Shown: positions 15,429 through 24,504, numbered from the stretch's first letter. The stretch is 46,440 nt of DNA from Duganella aquatilis (GCF_009674565.1 NZ_WKJL01000036.1:1-46440), one strand, 5' to 3'. Notes: a model not told the origin generated them from the sequence alone. Made by a program: numbers and translations.

Positions 15429-16846
15429 GTTATCTGCATGATCCGCAGCAGGTTGGTGGTGCCCGGCGTGCCGAAGGGGATGCCGGCCGAGATGACGATG
15501 GTGTCGCCCACCTGCGCCACGGCTTCGCGCTGCACGGTGCTGCAGGCCCACTCGCTCATCTCCATCACGTCCACCACTTCGTGGCATAGCACCGGATAAA
15601 CGCCCCAACAGAGCGCCAGCCTGCGCGCGATGGCTTCGCGCGGCGTCATGCCGACGATGGGCGCGCCGGGACGCTCGCGGGCCATGCGCAGCGCGGAGTA
15701 GCCGGAACTGGTGTAGGCCACCACGGCGGCCACCGGCATTGCCGCCGCCACGCTGCGCACGGCCACGCCGATGCCGTCCGACGCCAGCGCCGCGCCTTCG
15801 TTGCCGACACCCGCCGCCACTGTTTCGCGATAGTGCGGATCGGCCTCGGTCTGCGCGATGATGGAATCCATGATGCGGACCGCGTCCAGCGGATATTGGC
15901 CGGAGGCCGATTCCGCCGACAGCATCACCGCATCGGCGCCGTCATAGATGGCGGTGGCGACGTCGGACGCTTCGGCGCGTGTCGGCACTGGCGCCCCGAC
16001 CATCGATTCCAGCATCTGCGTGGCGACGATGACCGGCTTGCCGGCCTTGCGGCAGGCGCGCACGATGCGCTTCTGAATCGCCGGCACCTGCTCCGGCGGC
16101 ATCTCGACACCCAGGTCGCCGCGCGCCACCATCACCGCATCGCTGGCGGCGACGATGGCTTCCAGGCTGTGGATGGCGGCCGGCTTTTCCAGCTTGGCGA
16201 CGATGCCCACGCGGCCGTTGACGATGCGTTTGATTTCTTCAATGTCCTCGGCGCGCTGCACGAAGGACAGTGCGATCCAGTCGACGCCCAGGTTCAAGCC
16301 GTAGTCAAGATCGGCGTGGTCCTTCTGCGTCATGGCGGACATGGGCAGCACCACGCCCGGCACGTTGACGCCTTTGCGATCCGACACACGGCCGCCGATG
16401 ATGACGCGCGTTTCGGCATGCTCCGGGCCGAAGGATTCCACCCGCAGGCGCACCCGCCCGTCGTCGATCAGCAGGTCGGTGCCGACTTCCAGCGCGGCGT
16501 AGATTTCCGGATGCGGCAGCGGCGCGCGGCGCTGGTCGCCCAGCAGTTCGTGGTCCATGTCGACGCGGAAGGCATCGCCGGCTTGCAGCGTGACCGGGCC
16601 GTCGGCAAACGCGCCGAGGCGCAGCTTGGGGCCTTGCAGGTCGAGCAGCACGCCGATGGGACGGCCGCTATCGCGTTCGATGGCGCGGATGATGTCGAGC
16701 CGTTGTTTGTGGTCGGCGTGGCTGCCGTGGCTGAAGTTGAGGCGAAAGACGTCGGCGCCGGCCTTGAACAAGGCTTCGATGGTGGCGCGGTCGCTGCTGG
16801 CCGGGCCGAGCGTGGCGACGATTTTGGCGTGGCGGTTGCGGTGCAT
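15425..16846 (-). CDS. pyk: Pyruvate kinase, tartrate-operon paralogue (TtuE-like)
   Basis: A 473-residue type II pyruvate kinase converting PEP and ADP to pyruvate and ATP. Motifs: KIVATLGPASS at the start, RLNFSHG (substrate/K+ site), LLDLQGPKLR, catalytic lysine and metal acid in AKLEKPAA, and VARGDLGVEMPPEQVPAIQK. The C-terminal effector domain is present. It is last in the operon, two bases after glycerate 2-kinase. This placement matches ttuE of the Agrobacterium vitis tartrate operon, so it probably serves tartrate or glycerate growth; a housekeeping role cannot be excluded because other pyk genes lie outside this window if they exist. Confidence 0.92.
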   Translation of the reverse strand: MHRNRHAKIVATLGPASSDRATIEALFKAGADVFRLNFSHGSHADHKQRLDIIRAIERDSGRPIGVLLDLQGPKLRLGAFADGPVTLQAGDAFRVDMDHELLGDQRRAPLPHPEIYAALEVGTDLLIDDGRVRLRVESFGPEHAETRVIIGGRVSDRKGVNVPGVVLPMSAMTQKDHADLDYGLNLGVDWIALSFVQRAEDIEEIKRIVNGRVGIVAKLEKPAAIHSLEAIVAASDAVMVARGDLGVEMPPEQVPAIQKRIVRACRKAGKPVIVATQMLESMVGAPVPTRAEASDVATAIYDGADAVMLSAESASGQYPLDAVRIMDSIIAQTEADPHYRETVAAGVGNEGAALASDGIGVAVRSVAAAMPVAAVVAYTSSGYSALRMARERPGAPIVGMTPREAIARRLALCWGVYPVLCHEVVDVMEMSEWACSTVQREAVAQVGDTIVISAGIPFGTPGTTNLLRIMQIT

Positions 16847-16848
16847 GG

Positions 16849-18135
16849 TTAATCCTCGCTGCGCGCGATCAGCAGCGCGCGGAAGTCGTTGACGTTGGTG
16901 AGCGTGGGGCCGGTGACGACACTGTCGCCCAGCGCCTGGAAGAAGCCGTGGCCGTCGTTGTTATCCAGGCTGTCGGCTGGACGCAGGCCGGCGGCGAAGG
17001 CGCGTGCCAGCGTGTCCGGCGTAACGCAGGCGCCGGCGATTTCTTCCTGGCCGTCGACGCCGTCGGTGTCGCCGGCCAGCCCGTAGACGTCGGCTTCGCC
17101 GCGCAGGGCGATGGCGCTGGACAGCAGGAATTCGACATTGCGTCCGCCGCGTCCCGTGCCGCGCACGGTGACGGTGGTTTCGCCGCCGGACAGCAGCACG
17201 CATGGCGCAGTGAACGGCTGGCTGCGACGTGCCGCTTGCAGCGCGATGCCGGCCATGACTTTGCCGACGTCGCGCGCTTCGCCCTCGATGCTGTCGCCGA
17301 GGATGTGGGCGGTGACGCCGTGTTCCGCAGCGACGCGGGCGGCGGCTTCCAGCGCCATCTGCGGCGTGGCGATGATGCGGATTTCATTGCCGGCCAGTCG
17401 CGGATCGCCAGGCTTGATCGACTCGCCACGGCCGCTGCGCAGGACTTCGAGCACGCGCTCCGGCAGGTCGATGGCGTAGCGCCGGATGATGGCGAGGGCG
17501 TCCTCGCAGGTGCTGGCGTCGGCCACCGTCGGGCCGGAGGCGATGTCGCGCGTGTCGTCGCCGGGCACGTCGGAGATCAGCAGCGTGACCACCTTGGCGG
17601 GATGGCAGGCCGCAGCCAGCCGGCCGCCCTTGATGGCGGACAGGTGGCGGCGCACGCAGTTCATTTCGCTGATGCTGGCGCCGGACTGCAGCAGCGCGTG
17701 GTTGACCTGCTGCTTGTCTTCCAGCGTGATGCCTTCCAGCGGCAACGGCAGCAGCGAGGAGCCGCCGCCGGAGATCAGGCACAGCACCGTGTCGTCGGCG
17801 TTCAGGCCCTGCACGCGTTCGAGGATGCGGCGGGCGGCCTGCAGGCCTGCCGCGTCGGGGACCGGATGCGCGGCTTCGACGATTTCGATGCGTTCGCAAG
17901 GGACCGCGTAGCCGTAGCGCGTGACCACCAGGCCGGTGAGCGGGCCTTGCCAGTTGCGCTCCACGGCGCGCGCCATTTCGGCGGATGCCTTGCCGGCGCC
18001 GATGACGATCAAGCGGCCGTTCGGCGCGGCCGGCAGGGCGGGCGGCACGCACAGCGCCGGCTGCGCGGCGGCGATGGCGGCGTCGAACATCCGGCGCAGC
18101 AGCAAGCGCGCCGCCTTGTCGTTCAGCGTGTTCAT
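16849..18135 (-). CDS. ttuD: Glycerate 2-kinase, MOFRL family (TtuD/GckA)
   Basis: A 428-residue MOFRL-family kinase that phosphorylates D-glycerate to 2-phosphoglycerate. N-terminal part: GRLIVIGAGKASAEMARAVE, then CLISGGGSSLLPLP, RRHLSAIKGGRLA and DVPGDDTRDIASGPTV. C-terminal MOFRL domain: CVLLSGGETTVTVRGTGRGGRN, then YGLAGDTDGVDG. Older annotations call such proteins hydroxypyruvate reductase (TtuD). Its start overlaps the stop of the symporter gene as ATGA and it is followed two bases later by pyruvate kinase, so the three are one transcription unit. Confidence 0.92.
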   Translation of the reverse strand: MNTLNDKAARLLLRRMFDAAIAAAQPALCVPPALPAAPNGRLIVIGAGKASAEMARAVERNWQGPLTGLVVTRYGYAVPCERIEIVEAAHPVPDAAGLQAARRILERVQGLNADDTVLCLISGGGSSLLPLPLEGITLEDKQQVNHALLQSGASISEMNCVRRHLSAIKGGRLAAACHPAKVVTLLISDVPGDDTRDIASGPTVADASTCEDALAIIRRYAIDLPERVLEVLRSGRGESIKPGDPRLAGNEIRIIATPQMALEAAARVAAEHGVTAHILGDSIEGEARDVGKVMAGIALQAARRSQPFTAPCVLLSGGETTVTVRGTGRGGRNVEFLLSSAIALRGEADVYGLAGDTDGVDGQEEIAGACVTPDTLARAFAAGLRPADSLDNNDGHGFFQALGDSVVTGPTLTNVNDFRALLIARSED

Positions 18136-19523
18136 GCCGTGACCTTGTGCACTTCAGCCGGTCCGGCGGCCACCGAGGCGATGACAGGCGCGTTGGCCGC
18201 AGGCGCGGCGACTGGCCGCTCCGGCGCATCCTCAACCTCGTACAGCGAACGCAGTTCTTCCGCCGTCGATTCGCCATTCAGCACGCGGTGCATGCGCTCC
18301 TGGTCCACCGCGCCGACCCACTTGGCAATCGCCATGGTGGCGACCGCATTGCCGATGGTATTGGTGATGGCGCGCGCCTCGGACATGAAACGGTCCACGC
18401 CCAGCAGCAGCACCATGCCCGCCACCGGAATCTTGCCCATCGACGCCAGCGTGGCCGCCAGCGTGATGAAACCGGAGCCGGTGACGCCGGCCGAACCCTT
18501 GGACGTCACTATCAGCACGCCCAGCACCACGAATTGATCCATCATCGTCAGCGGCGTATTGGTGGCCTGTGCGATGAAGATCGCCGCCATGGTGTAGTAG
18601 ATGCACTGCCCATCCGGATTGAAGGTCACGCCGGCCGGAATCACCAGGCCGACGACAGGCTTGGACACGCCCAGGTGCTCCAGCTTGCGCATCATTTGCG
18701 GCACCACGGATTCCGACGAACTGGTGCCCAGCACCGTAAAGATCTCGTCCTTGATATAGCGAAGGAATTTCCACAGGCTGAAGCCCGACACCTTGGCCAC
18801 GATACCCAGCACGCCGAACACGAACCCGATGCAGGTGATGTACATGCTGCCCATCAGCTGGCCCAGCGACAGCAGCGAACCGAGGCCGTATTTGCCGACC
18901 GTGAAAGCGATCGCGCCAAACGCCGCCAGCGGCGCCACGCGCATGATCATGCCGACCACCATGAACATGCTGTTGCTGAACGCTTCCAGGAAATCCACCA
19001 CCGGCTTGGCGCGGCGGCCCATGTGCGACAGGGCGATGCCGAACAAGGTGGCGAACACCAGGATCTGCAGGATGTCGTTCTTGGCCAGCGCATCGATCAC
19101 GCTGGTGGGTATCATGTGCAGCAGGAATTCGATGAAGCCGTCCGTGTGCGCGGCCGCCGCGGTGTAGCTGGCGATACTGTGCGTGTCGAGCGTGGCGGCA
19201 TCTACGTTCATGCCGGCGCCGGGCTTGACCACGTTCACCACCAGCAGGCCGAGCGCCAGCGCAAAGGTGGACATCACTTCAAAGTAGATCAGTGCGCGCA
19301 CGCCGACGCGGCCCAGTTCCTTCATGCTTTCCATCTTGGCGATGCCCAGCACCACCATGGCGAAGATCACCGGCGCGAACACCATCTTGATCAGTTTAAT
19401 GAACGCGTCGCCCAGCGGCTTGAAGTCCGCGCCGAGCGAGGGATAGAAATAGCCGAGCAGGCCGCCGGCGATGACGCCGACCAGCACCTGCACGTATAGC
19501 TTGCCAAAGAATCGCTTGTACAT
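18132..19523 (-). CDS. dctA: DctA-type dicarboxylate:cation symporter, second copy
   Basis: A 463-residue DAACS carrier related to the copy at 2634-3956. Shared segments include LYVQVLVGVIAGGLLGYFYPSLG, SSSESVVPQMMRKLEHLG, PAGVTFNPDGQCIYYTMAAIFIAQATN and LLGVDRFMSEARAITNTIGN. It carries an Ala/Pro/Val-rich C-terminal extension of about 30 residues that the first copy lacks in this form. The start at 19523 follows AAAGGAGACATC and removes a 25-residue non-hydrophobic extension. It lies 71 bases after ttuC. Probable role: tartrate, malate or glycerate-precursor uptake for this operon. Confidence 0.9.
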   Translation of the reverse strand: MYKRFFGKLYVQVLVGVIAGGLLGYFYPSLGADFKPLGDAFIKLIKMVFAPVIFAMVVLGIAKMESMKELGRVGVRALIYFEVMSTFALALGLLVVNVVKPGAGMNVDAATLDTHSIASYTAAAAHTDGFIEFLLHMIPTSVIDALAKNDILQILVFATLFGIALSHMGRRAKPVVDFLEAFSNSMFMVVGMIMRVAPLAAFGAIAFTVGKYGLGSLLSLGQLMGSMYITCIGFVFGVLGIVAKVSGFSLWKFLRYIKDEIFTVLGTSSSESVVPQMMRKLEHLGVSKPVVGLVIPAGVTFNPDGQCIYYTMAAIFIAQATNTPLTMMDQFVVLGVLIVTSKGSAGVTGSGFITLAATLASMGKIPVAGMVLLLGVDRFMSEARAITNTIGNAVATMAIAKWVGAVDQERMHRVLNGESTAEELRSLYEVEDAPERPVAAPAANAPVIASVAAGPAEVHKVTA

Positions 19524-19594
19524 GATGTCTCCTTTATGTGTTCCCCGAGGCGTGCCTCCCCGGCTCTTGATGGCCGGTGGAGGCGGGCGTTTGA

Positions 19595-20683
19595 TCAAGC
19601 GGCTTTACGCTCCTTGTCGGCGGCCAGGCAGGCGCAGACGGCGTTGGTGACTTCGACGGTGGTGGCCTTGCCGCCCAGGTCACCGGTGTGCAGCGACGGC
19701 GTGGCGGTGACGGATTCGATGGCCTGCATCACGCGCTGCGCCGCTTCGTGTTCGCCCAGGTGCTCCAGCAGCATCACCACGGACCAGAAGGTGCCGACCG
19801 GATTGGCCAGGCCCTTGCCCATGATGTCGAAGGCGGAACCGTGGATCGGTTCGAACATCGACGGATAGCGGCGCTCAGGATCGATGTTGCCGGTCGGGGC
19901 GATGCCCAGGCTGCCCGCCAGCGCGGCGGCCAGATCGCTCAGGATGTCGGCGTGCAGGTTGGTGGCGACGATGGTGTCCAGCGTGGCCGGCTTGTTGACC
20001 ATGCGCGCGGTGGCGGCGTCCACCAGTTCCTTGTCCCACTTCACGTCCGGGAAGTCGCGCGAGACTTCCAGCGCGATCTCGTCCCACATCACCATCGCGT
20101 GGCGCTGGGCGTTGGACTTGGTGATCACGGTCAGCAGCTTGCGTGGACGCGATTGCGCCAGCTTGAAGGCGTAGCGCAGGATGCGTTCGACGCCGACGCG
20201 GGTCATCATCGAAACGTCGGTGGCGGCTTCGATCGGGTGGCCCTGGTGCACGCGGCCGCCGACGCCGGAGTATTCGCCTTCCGAGTTTTCGCGGACGATG
20301 ACCCAGTTCAGGTCTTCCGGCTTGCAGCGTTTCAGCGGCCCGTCGATGCCGGGCAGGATGCGGGTCGGGCGCACGTTGGCGTACTGGTCGAAGCCCTGGC
20401 AGATCTTCAGGCGCAGGCCCCACAGCGTGATGTGGTCCGCGATGTCAGGATCGCCGGCGGAGCCGAACAGGATGGCGTCCTTGTTGCGCAGCGCGTCCAG
20501 GCCGTTCTTCGGCATCATTTCGCCGTGCTTGCGGTAGTAGTCGCCGCCCCAGTCGAAGTCTTCGAAGGTGAACTGGAAGGTGTTGCTGGCGGCGGCCAGC
20601 GCGGCCAGCACCTGCTGGCCGGCGGGCACGACTTCCTTGCCGATGCCGTCGCCTGGAATGGTTGCGATGTGGTAGGTCTTCAT
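19595..20683 (-). CDS. ttuC: Tartrate dehydrogenase/decarboxylase (TtuC/YeaU family)
   Basis: A 362-residue beta-decarboxylating dehydrogenase of the isocitrate/isopropylmalate family. Motifs: IATIPGDGIGKEVVPAG at the start, WVIVRENSEGEYSGVGGRVHQG with the substrate-type specific loop, RHAMVMWDEIA, and ATNLHADILSDLAAALAGSLG with metal-binding aspartates, then FEPIHGSAFDIMGKGLANP. Tartrate dehydrogenases of this group use NAD+ and Mn2+ and convert meso-tartrate to D-glycerate, L-tartrate to oxaloglycolate, and D-malate to pyruvate. With glycerate kinase and pyruvate kinase downstream, tartrate is the best-supported substrate; D-malate dehydrogenase (DmlA) is the alternative. The start at 20683 has AAGGAG upstream. 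Confidence 0.9.
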   Translation of the reverse strand: MKTYHIATIPGDGIGKEVVPAGQQVLAALAAASNTFQFTFEDFDWGGDYYRKHGEMMPKNGLDALRNKDAILFGSAGDPDIADHITLWGLRLKICQGFDQYANVRPTRILPGIDGPLKRCKPEDLNWVIVRENSEGEYSGVGGRVHQGHPIEAATDVSMMTRVGVERILRYAFKLAQSRPRKLLTVITKSNAQRHAMVMWDEIALEVSRDFPDVKWDKELVDAATARMVNKPATLDTIVATNLHADILSDLAAALAGSLGIAPTGNIDPERRYPSMFEPIHGSAFDIMGKGLANPVGTFWSVVMLLEHLGEHEAAQRVMQAIESVTATPSLHTGDLGGKATTVEVTNAVCACLAADKERKAA

Positions 20684-20783
20684 TGCTGTCTCCTTAAAAG
20701 TGAATGGATGCACTTTAAGGAATGGACGGCACGCGTTAAGGTGGCTAAACTCAATCCATTATCAACCCTGGACTCCACAATCG
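20684..20783. promoter_or_regulatory. Divergent control region of the second tartrate block
   Basis: Contains the inverted repeat CCTTAAAAGTG (20692-20702) and CACTTTAAGG (20711-20720), symmetrical apart from one extra A. The left arm covers the ribosome site of ttuC (AAGGAG on the minus strand). It could act as a LysR operator, as an RNA hairpin hiding the ttuC ribosome site, or both. TTAAAAGTGAAT is shared, less one A, with the control region at 1298. Confidence 0.55.
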
Positions 20784-21698
20784 ATGAGCAGCGGTTTTCA
20801 ACCAGCGGAGCTGAGTTTTATCGTCGCCCTGTCCAATGCGGGCAGTTTGAGCGGGGCGGCGCGCGAATTGGGCATCACCACGTCGGCGGTCAGCAAGCGG
20901 CTGGCATTCATCGAGTCGCGTATCGGCGTGCCGTTGGTGAACCGCACCACGCGCCGCATGAGCCTCACGCCGGAGGGCGAGGTGCTGCTCGAGCATGCGC
21001 GCCGCATCCTCGGTGAAATCGCCGATCTCGATCAGTTGCTGACCACTTCCAAGGGCGTGCCGAAAGGGCAGTTGCGCGTCAACGCCACGCTGGGCTTCGG
21101 CCGGCTGCATATCGCGCCGGCGATTTCGCAGTACGTGCTGCAGTATCCGCAGGTGGACGTGCAGTTGCAGCTGTCGGTCGATCCGCCGCCGCTGACGGAC
21201 GACCAGTTCGACGTCTGCATCCGATTCGGCGCGCCGGCCGACACGCGGGTGATCGCACGGCGGCTGGCGGCCAACCGGCGCTTGCTGTGCGCCTCGCCCA
21301 AGTACCTGGAAAAGCACGGCGAGCCGAAGTCGCCGCCCGAGCTGGCGCGGCACAACTGCATCTGCATCCGCCAGGGCGACGAGGCGTATGGCGTGTGGCG
21401 GCTGTTCACGGGACGCGAAGGCGACCGCACCGGCGACGCGGTGCGCGTGCGCGGCAACCTGACCACCAACGATGGCGAGATCGCCGTCAACTGGGCGCTG
21501 GATGGCCACGGCATCCTGATGCGGGCCGAGTGGGACATCGAACGCTATCTGCAAAGCGGGCGGCTGGCGCCGGTGCTGGCCAACTACCGGACGCCGGATG
21601 CGGACATCTATGCGGTGTATCCGCAGCGGCACCAGCTTTCCGCGCGCATCCGCACCTTTGTCGACTTCCTGTCCGAAAGTTTTAAACGTTTCAAATAG
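20784..21698 (+). CDS. LysR-family transcriptional regulator, probable TtuA-like regulator
   Basis: A 304-residue LysR protein. The HTH is at about residues 20-45 (LSGAARELGITTSAVSKRLAFIESR), followed by LVNRTTRRMSLTPEGEVLLEHARRIL and the effector-binding domain (FDVCIRFGAPADTRVIARRLAANRRLLCASPKYLEKHGEPKSP). ATG 20784 is chosen because it gives the standard LysR N-terminus. It is divergent from ttuC with 100 bases between them, and close in sequence to the LysR at 405-1298. Both likely sense tartrate or a relative. Confidence 0.9.
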   Translation: MSSGFQPAELSFIVALSNAGSLSGAARELGITTSAVSKRLAFIESRIGVPLVNRTTRRMSLTPEGEVLLEHARRILGEIADLDQLLTTSKGVPKGQLRVNATLGFGRLHIAPAISQYVLQYPQVDVQLQLSVDPPPLTDDQFDVCIRFGAPADTRVIARRLAANRRLLCASPKYLEKHGEPKSPPELARHNCICIRQGDEAYGVWRLFTGREGDRTGDAVRVRGNLTTNDGEIAVNWALDGHGILMRAEWDIERYLQSGRLAPVLANYRTPDADIYAVYPQRHQLSARIRTFVDFLSESFKRFK

Positions 21699-21792
21699 AA
21701 CACACCTTGGCAAGTTTTTTGCTTTGTAAAAATACCAATGTGGTAAATATAAGCATATGCCCAATTTTGGGGCGCCAAGGAGAAGATCGGAC
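21699..21792 (+). promoter_or_regulatory. Leader of the TonB-dependent receptor gene
   Basis: A 94-base AT-rich stretch with the inverted repeat TACCA-ATG-TGGTA at 21733-21745 and an AAGGAGAAG ribosome site near 21777. The receptor thus seems to have its own promoter rather than reading through from the LysR gene only. Confidence 0.45.
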
Positions 21793-24114
21793 ATGGATAT
21801 TCGACGCAAACTCATCGCATCCGCCGTGCTGGCGGCATTCAGTGCCCCGGTTTGGGCGCAGCAGCAGTCGGACGAAATCGAAGTCGTGAAGGTGACCGCG
21901 CAAAAGCGCAAGGAAGATCCGGCCAAGGTGGCGATGAGTATCACCGCCGTCACCGGCGCCCAGCTGCAGGCGGAACACGTGCGCGACATCACCGACCTGA
22001 CGCGCGTGGTGCCGAATATCTCCTTCACCACCGCCAGCGGCAACGGCGGCGCGGGACCGGGCACCTCCAACGTTGAAATCCGCGGCATCAGCTCGACGGC
22101 GGGTGCGGCCACGGTGGGCATCTACCTCGGCGACACGCCGGTCACGGTGGGCAACGTCTACACCATGGGGAATATCGAGCCGCGCTTCTTCGACATCGAC
22201 CGGGTGGAAGTGCTGCGCGGTCCGCAGGCCACCCTGTACGGCGCCAGTTCGATGGGCGGCACCATCAAGTTCGTGCCGAACGAGCCGGATCTGAAGGAGC
22301 GCGAATTCACCACCTATACCGAGGCCTCCAACACCAAGGGCGGCAGCGCCAACTATGCGGCCAACGTGGTCGCCAACCTGCCGCTGATTCCCGACGAACT
22401 GGCGCTGCGCATCGGCGTGCAGGCGCAGCACACGGGCGGCTTTATCAAGCAGGTGGACGGCGACGGCGGCGTCATCGCCAACAACATCAACAAGATCAAC
22501 GACCAGGAAGTGCGCGCCTCGCTCAAGTGGCGGCCGACGCGCACGCTGACGGTGACGCTGTCGGTCTACTACCAGCGCATCGACGCCAAGGACATCGCGG
22601 CCTTCAACCTGGACCTGCCGCTGTACCAGGCGCAGAAGCAGGTGCGCGAACCGTCGATCGACAAGCTGATGGCGCCCAGCGTGACCGTCAACTGGGACCT
22701 GGGCGCGTTTGATCTGACCTCGGCCACCAGCTACTTCGAGCGCAAGTTCGACCGCACGCAGAATGGTTCGGCCTACAACAGCTATTCGCTGTCGACCTTC
22801 CTGACCTCGACGGCCGATGGCGGCAAGGCGCCGCCGGAGCTGATCGAGGCGATTGCCGGCCTGCCGTCGGCGGTGTACCTGAATAACCAGGTGCGGCAGG
22901 TATCGCAGGAGTTCCGCCTGGCTTCGCGTCCTTACGACGAGAAGGTGTCGCCGTGGACCTGGCTGGCGGGGACGTACTTCTCGCGCCAGCATACCAACAT
23001 CATCGAGAACGATCCGATCTTCGGCGTCACCGACACCTTCAAGCAGTTCGGCTTCGATATCGCCGACCCGGATCTGCTGCCGGATGCGCGTCCGGGCCAG
23101 TTCCCGAACGATAACTCGTTTGCCGGCGCCTTCCACTACCGCGAGAAGCAGGCGTCGATCTTCGGCGAGCTGAATTACTACTTCACGCCGACCGTGCACG
23201 CCACCGTCGGCGCGCGCTACCTGAAGGCGAATACCACGCTGGAACAGCGCAACGGCAACTACCTGGCTGGCGCCGGCAACAACAGCGGCGCCGAGACGGA
23301 TTCGAAAGCCTTCACGCCGAAGTATGCGCTGACGTGGGAAGTCAATCCGACCAACACCGTCTACACCAGCGTGGCCAAGGGCTTCCGCCTGGGCGGCGCC
23401 AACATCTACGTGCCGCCGACCACCTGCGGGCCGGACCTGGAAGCGAACGGCATCACGGCCGGGCCGCCGTCGTATTCGCCGGACAGCCTGTGGAGCTATG
23501 AATTGGGCAGCAAATCGCGCTTCCTCAACAACCGCGTGAGCGTGAATGCCGACGTGTTCTACGTGAAGTGGAAGAACATCCAGCAGGGCGTGTACCTGCC
23601 GACCTGCGCCTACACCTACAACGCGAATGCAGGCGACGCCACCACCAAGGGCTTCGAATTCGATATCAAGGCCAAGCCGCTGCCTGGCCTGACGCTGAGC
23701 GCATCGGGCGGCTATGTGAAGGCGGAACTGTCGAACGATGTCGGCAGCCAGAATGGCGTGGTGGGTGCGGTGGCCGGTGCGCAGATTCAGGGCGTGCCGA
23801 AATATAACGCGGCGGTCAACGCCACCTACAACTTCTCCGCGTGGGAGCGGCCGGCGTTTGTGATGGCGGGCATGCAGTGGGTCGGCTCCAGCACTGGCTC
23901 GCTGGATCCGGAGCAGACCGACCATGAGCGTCCGGCGTATCACAGCACGGACTTCAGCGGCGGCATGACCTTCGGCAGCTATGCGTTCACCGTGTTTGTG
24001 AAGAACGCGTTCGATACCGACACCATCATCCAGCATCCGCAGGTGGCGTCGATTGTGCAGGGCTACCGGCTGGCGCCGCGCAGCATCGGCGTGAGTCTGG
24101 CGACGAAGTTTTAA
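21793..24114 (+). CDS. TonB-dependent outer membrane receptor
   Basis: A 773-residue outer-membrane transporter. Signal peptide (MDIRRKLIASAVLAAFSAPVWAQ), TonB-box-like segment EIEVVKVTAQKR, plug domain (about 40-160: SITAVTGAQLQAEHVRDITDLTRVVPNISF, VEVLRGPQATLYGASSMGGTIKFVPN), then a beta-barrel ending with aromatic F (SIGVSLATKF). The plug lacks any FecA-type signalling extension. Substrate is unknown; position after the tartrate regulator makes a carboxylate or sugar-acid conjugate possible, but many such receptors take up siderophores or oligosaccharides. ATG 21793 is preferred over ATG 21757 for the intact signal peptide and ribosome site. Confidence 0.9.
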   Translation: MDIRRKLIASAVLAAFSAPVWAQQQSDEIEVVKVTAQKRKEDPAKVAMSITAVTGAQLQAEHVRDITDLTRVVPNISFTTASGNGGAGPGTSNVEIRGISSTAGAATVGIYLGDTPVTVGNVYTMGNIEPRFFDIDRVEVLRGPQATLYGASSMGGTIKFVPNEPDLKEREFTTYTEASNTKGGSANYAANVVANLPLIPDELALRIGVQAQHTGGFIKQVDGDGGVIANNINKINDQEVRASLKWRPTRTLTVTLSVYYQRIDAKDIAAFNLDLPLYQAQKQVREPSIDKLMAPSVTVNWDLGAFDLTSATSYFERKFDRTQNGSAYNSYSLSTFLTSTADGGKAPPELIEAIAGLPSAVYLNNQVRQVSQEFRLASRPYDEKVSPWTWLAGTYFSRQHTNIIENDPIFGVTDTFKQFGFDIADPDLLPDARPGQFPNDNSFAGAFHYREKQASIFGELNYYFTPTVHATVGARYLKANTTLEQRNGNYLAGAGNNSGAETDSKAFTPKYALTWEVNPTNTVYTSVAKGFRLGGANIYVPPTTCGPDLEANGITAGPPSYSPDSLWSYELGSKSRFLNNRVSVNADVFYVKWKNIQQGVYLPTCAYTYNANAGDATTKGFEFDIKAKPLPGLTLSASGGYVKAELSNDVGSQNGVVGAVAGAQIQGVPKYNAAVNATYNFSAWERPAFVMAGMQWVGSSTGSLDPEQTDHERPAYHSTDFSGGMTFGSYAFTVFVKNAFDTDTIIQHPQVASIVQGYRLAPRSIGVSLATKF

Positions 24115-24155
24115 GCGATAATGCTGCCTTTGTTATTCAGCACGAGGGCAGCATC

Positions 24156-24503
24156 ATGAGCGTCACCATCTACCACAACAACGCCTGCGGCACGTCGCGC
24201 AAAACGCTGGAAGCGATCCGCGCCAGCGGCGTGGAGCCGGAGATCATCGACTACGTCAAGAACCCGCCAACGCGCGCGGCGCTGCAGAAGATGATCGCCA
24301 AGGCCGGCCTGACGGTGCGCCAGGCCATGCGCAACAAGGGCGACCTGTACGTCGAACTGGGCCTGGCCGACACCGCGCTGTCGGACGACGCGCTGCTGGA
24401 CGCGATGATGGCCCATCCCATCCTGATCGAACGCCCGTTCGTGGTGACGGCCAAAGGCGTGCGCCTGTGCCGCCCGTCCGAGCTGGTGCAGGAAATCCTG
24501 TAA
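24156..24503 (+). CDS. arsC: Glutaredoxin-dependent arsenate reductase (ArsC family)
   Basis: A 115-residue thioredoxin-fold protein. The catalytic cysteine is C11 in NNACGTSRKTLEAI, and the ArsC-type helix-strand follows (EIIDYVKNPPTRAALQKMI). The C-terminal HPILIERPFVVTAKGVRLCRP carries the arginine loop typical of the family. It reduces arsenate to arsenite using glutaredoxin. No arsB or arsR accompanies it, so it may be a lone housekeeping member with a different redox role. It converges on the luciferase-like gene across a palindromic repeat. Confidence 0.9.
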   Translation: MSVTIYHNNACGTSRKTLEAIRASGVEPEIIDYVKNPPTRAALQKMIAKAGLTVRQAMRNKGDLYVELGLADTALSDDALLDAMMAHPILIERPFVVTAKGVRLCRPSELVQEIL

Positions 24504-24504
24504 T

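Noticed and set aside
21691..24036. A 781-codon open frame on the minus strand opposite the TonB receptor
   Set aside because: Mirror frame without any domain; the receptor on the plus strand has signal peptide, plug and barrel features.
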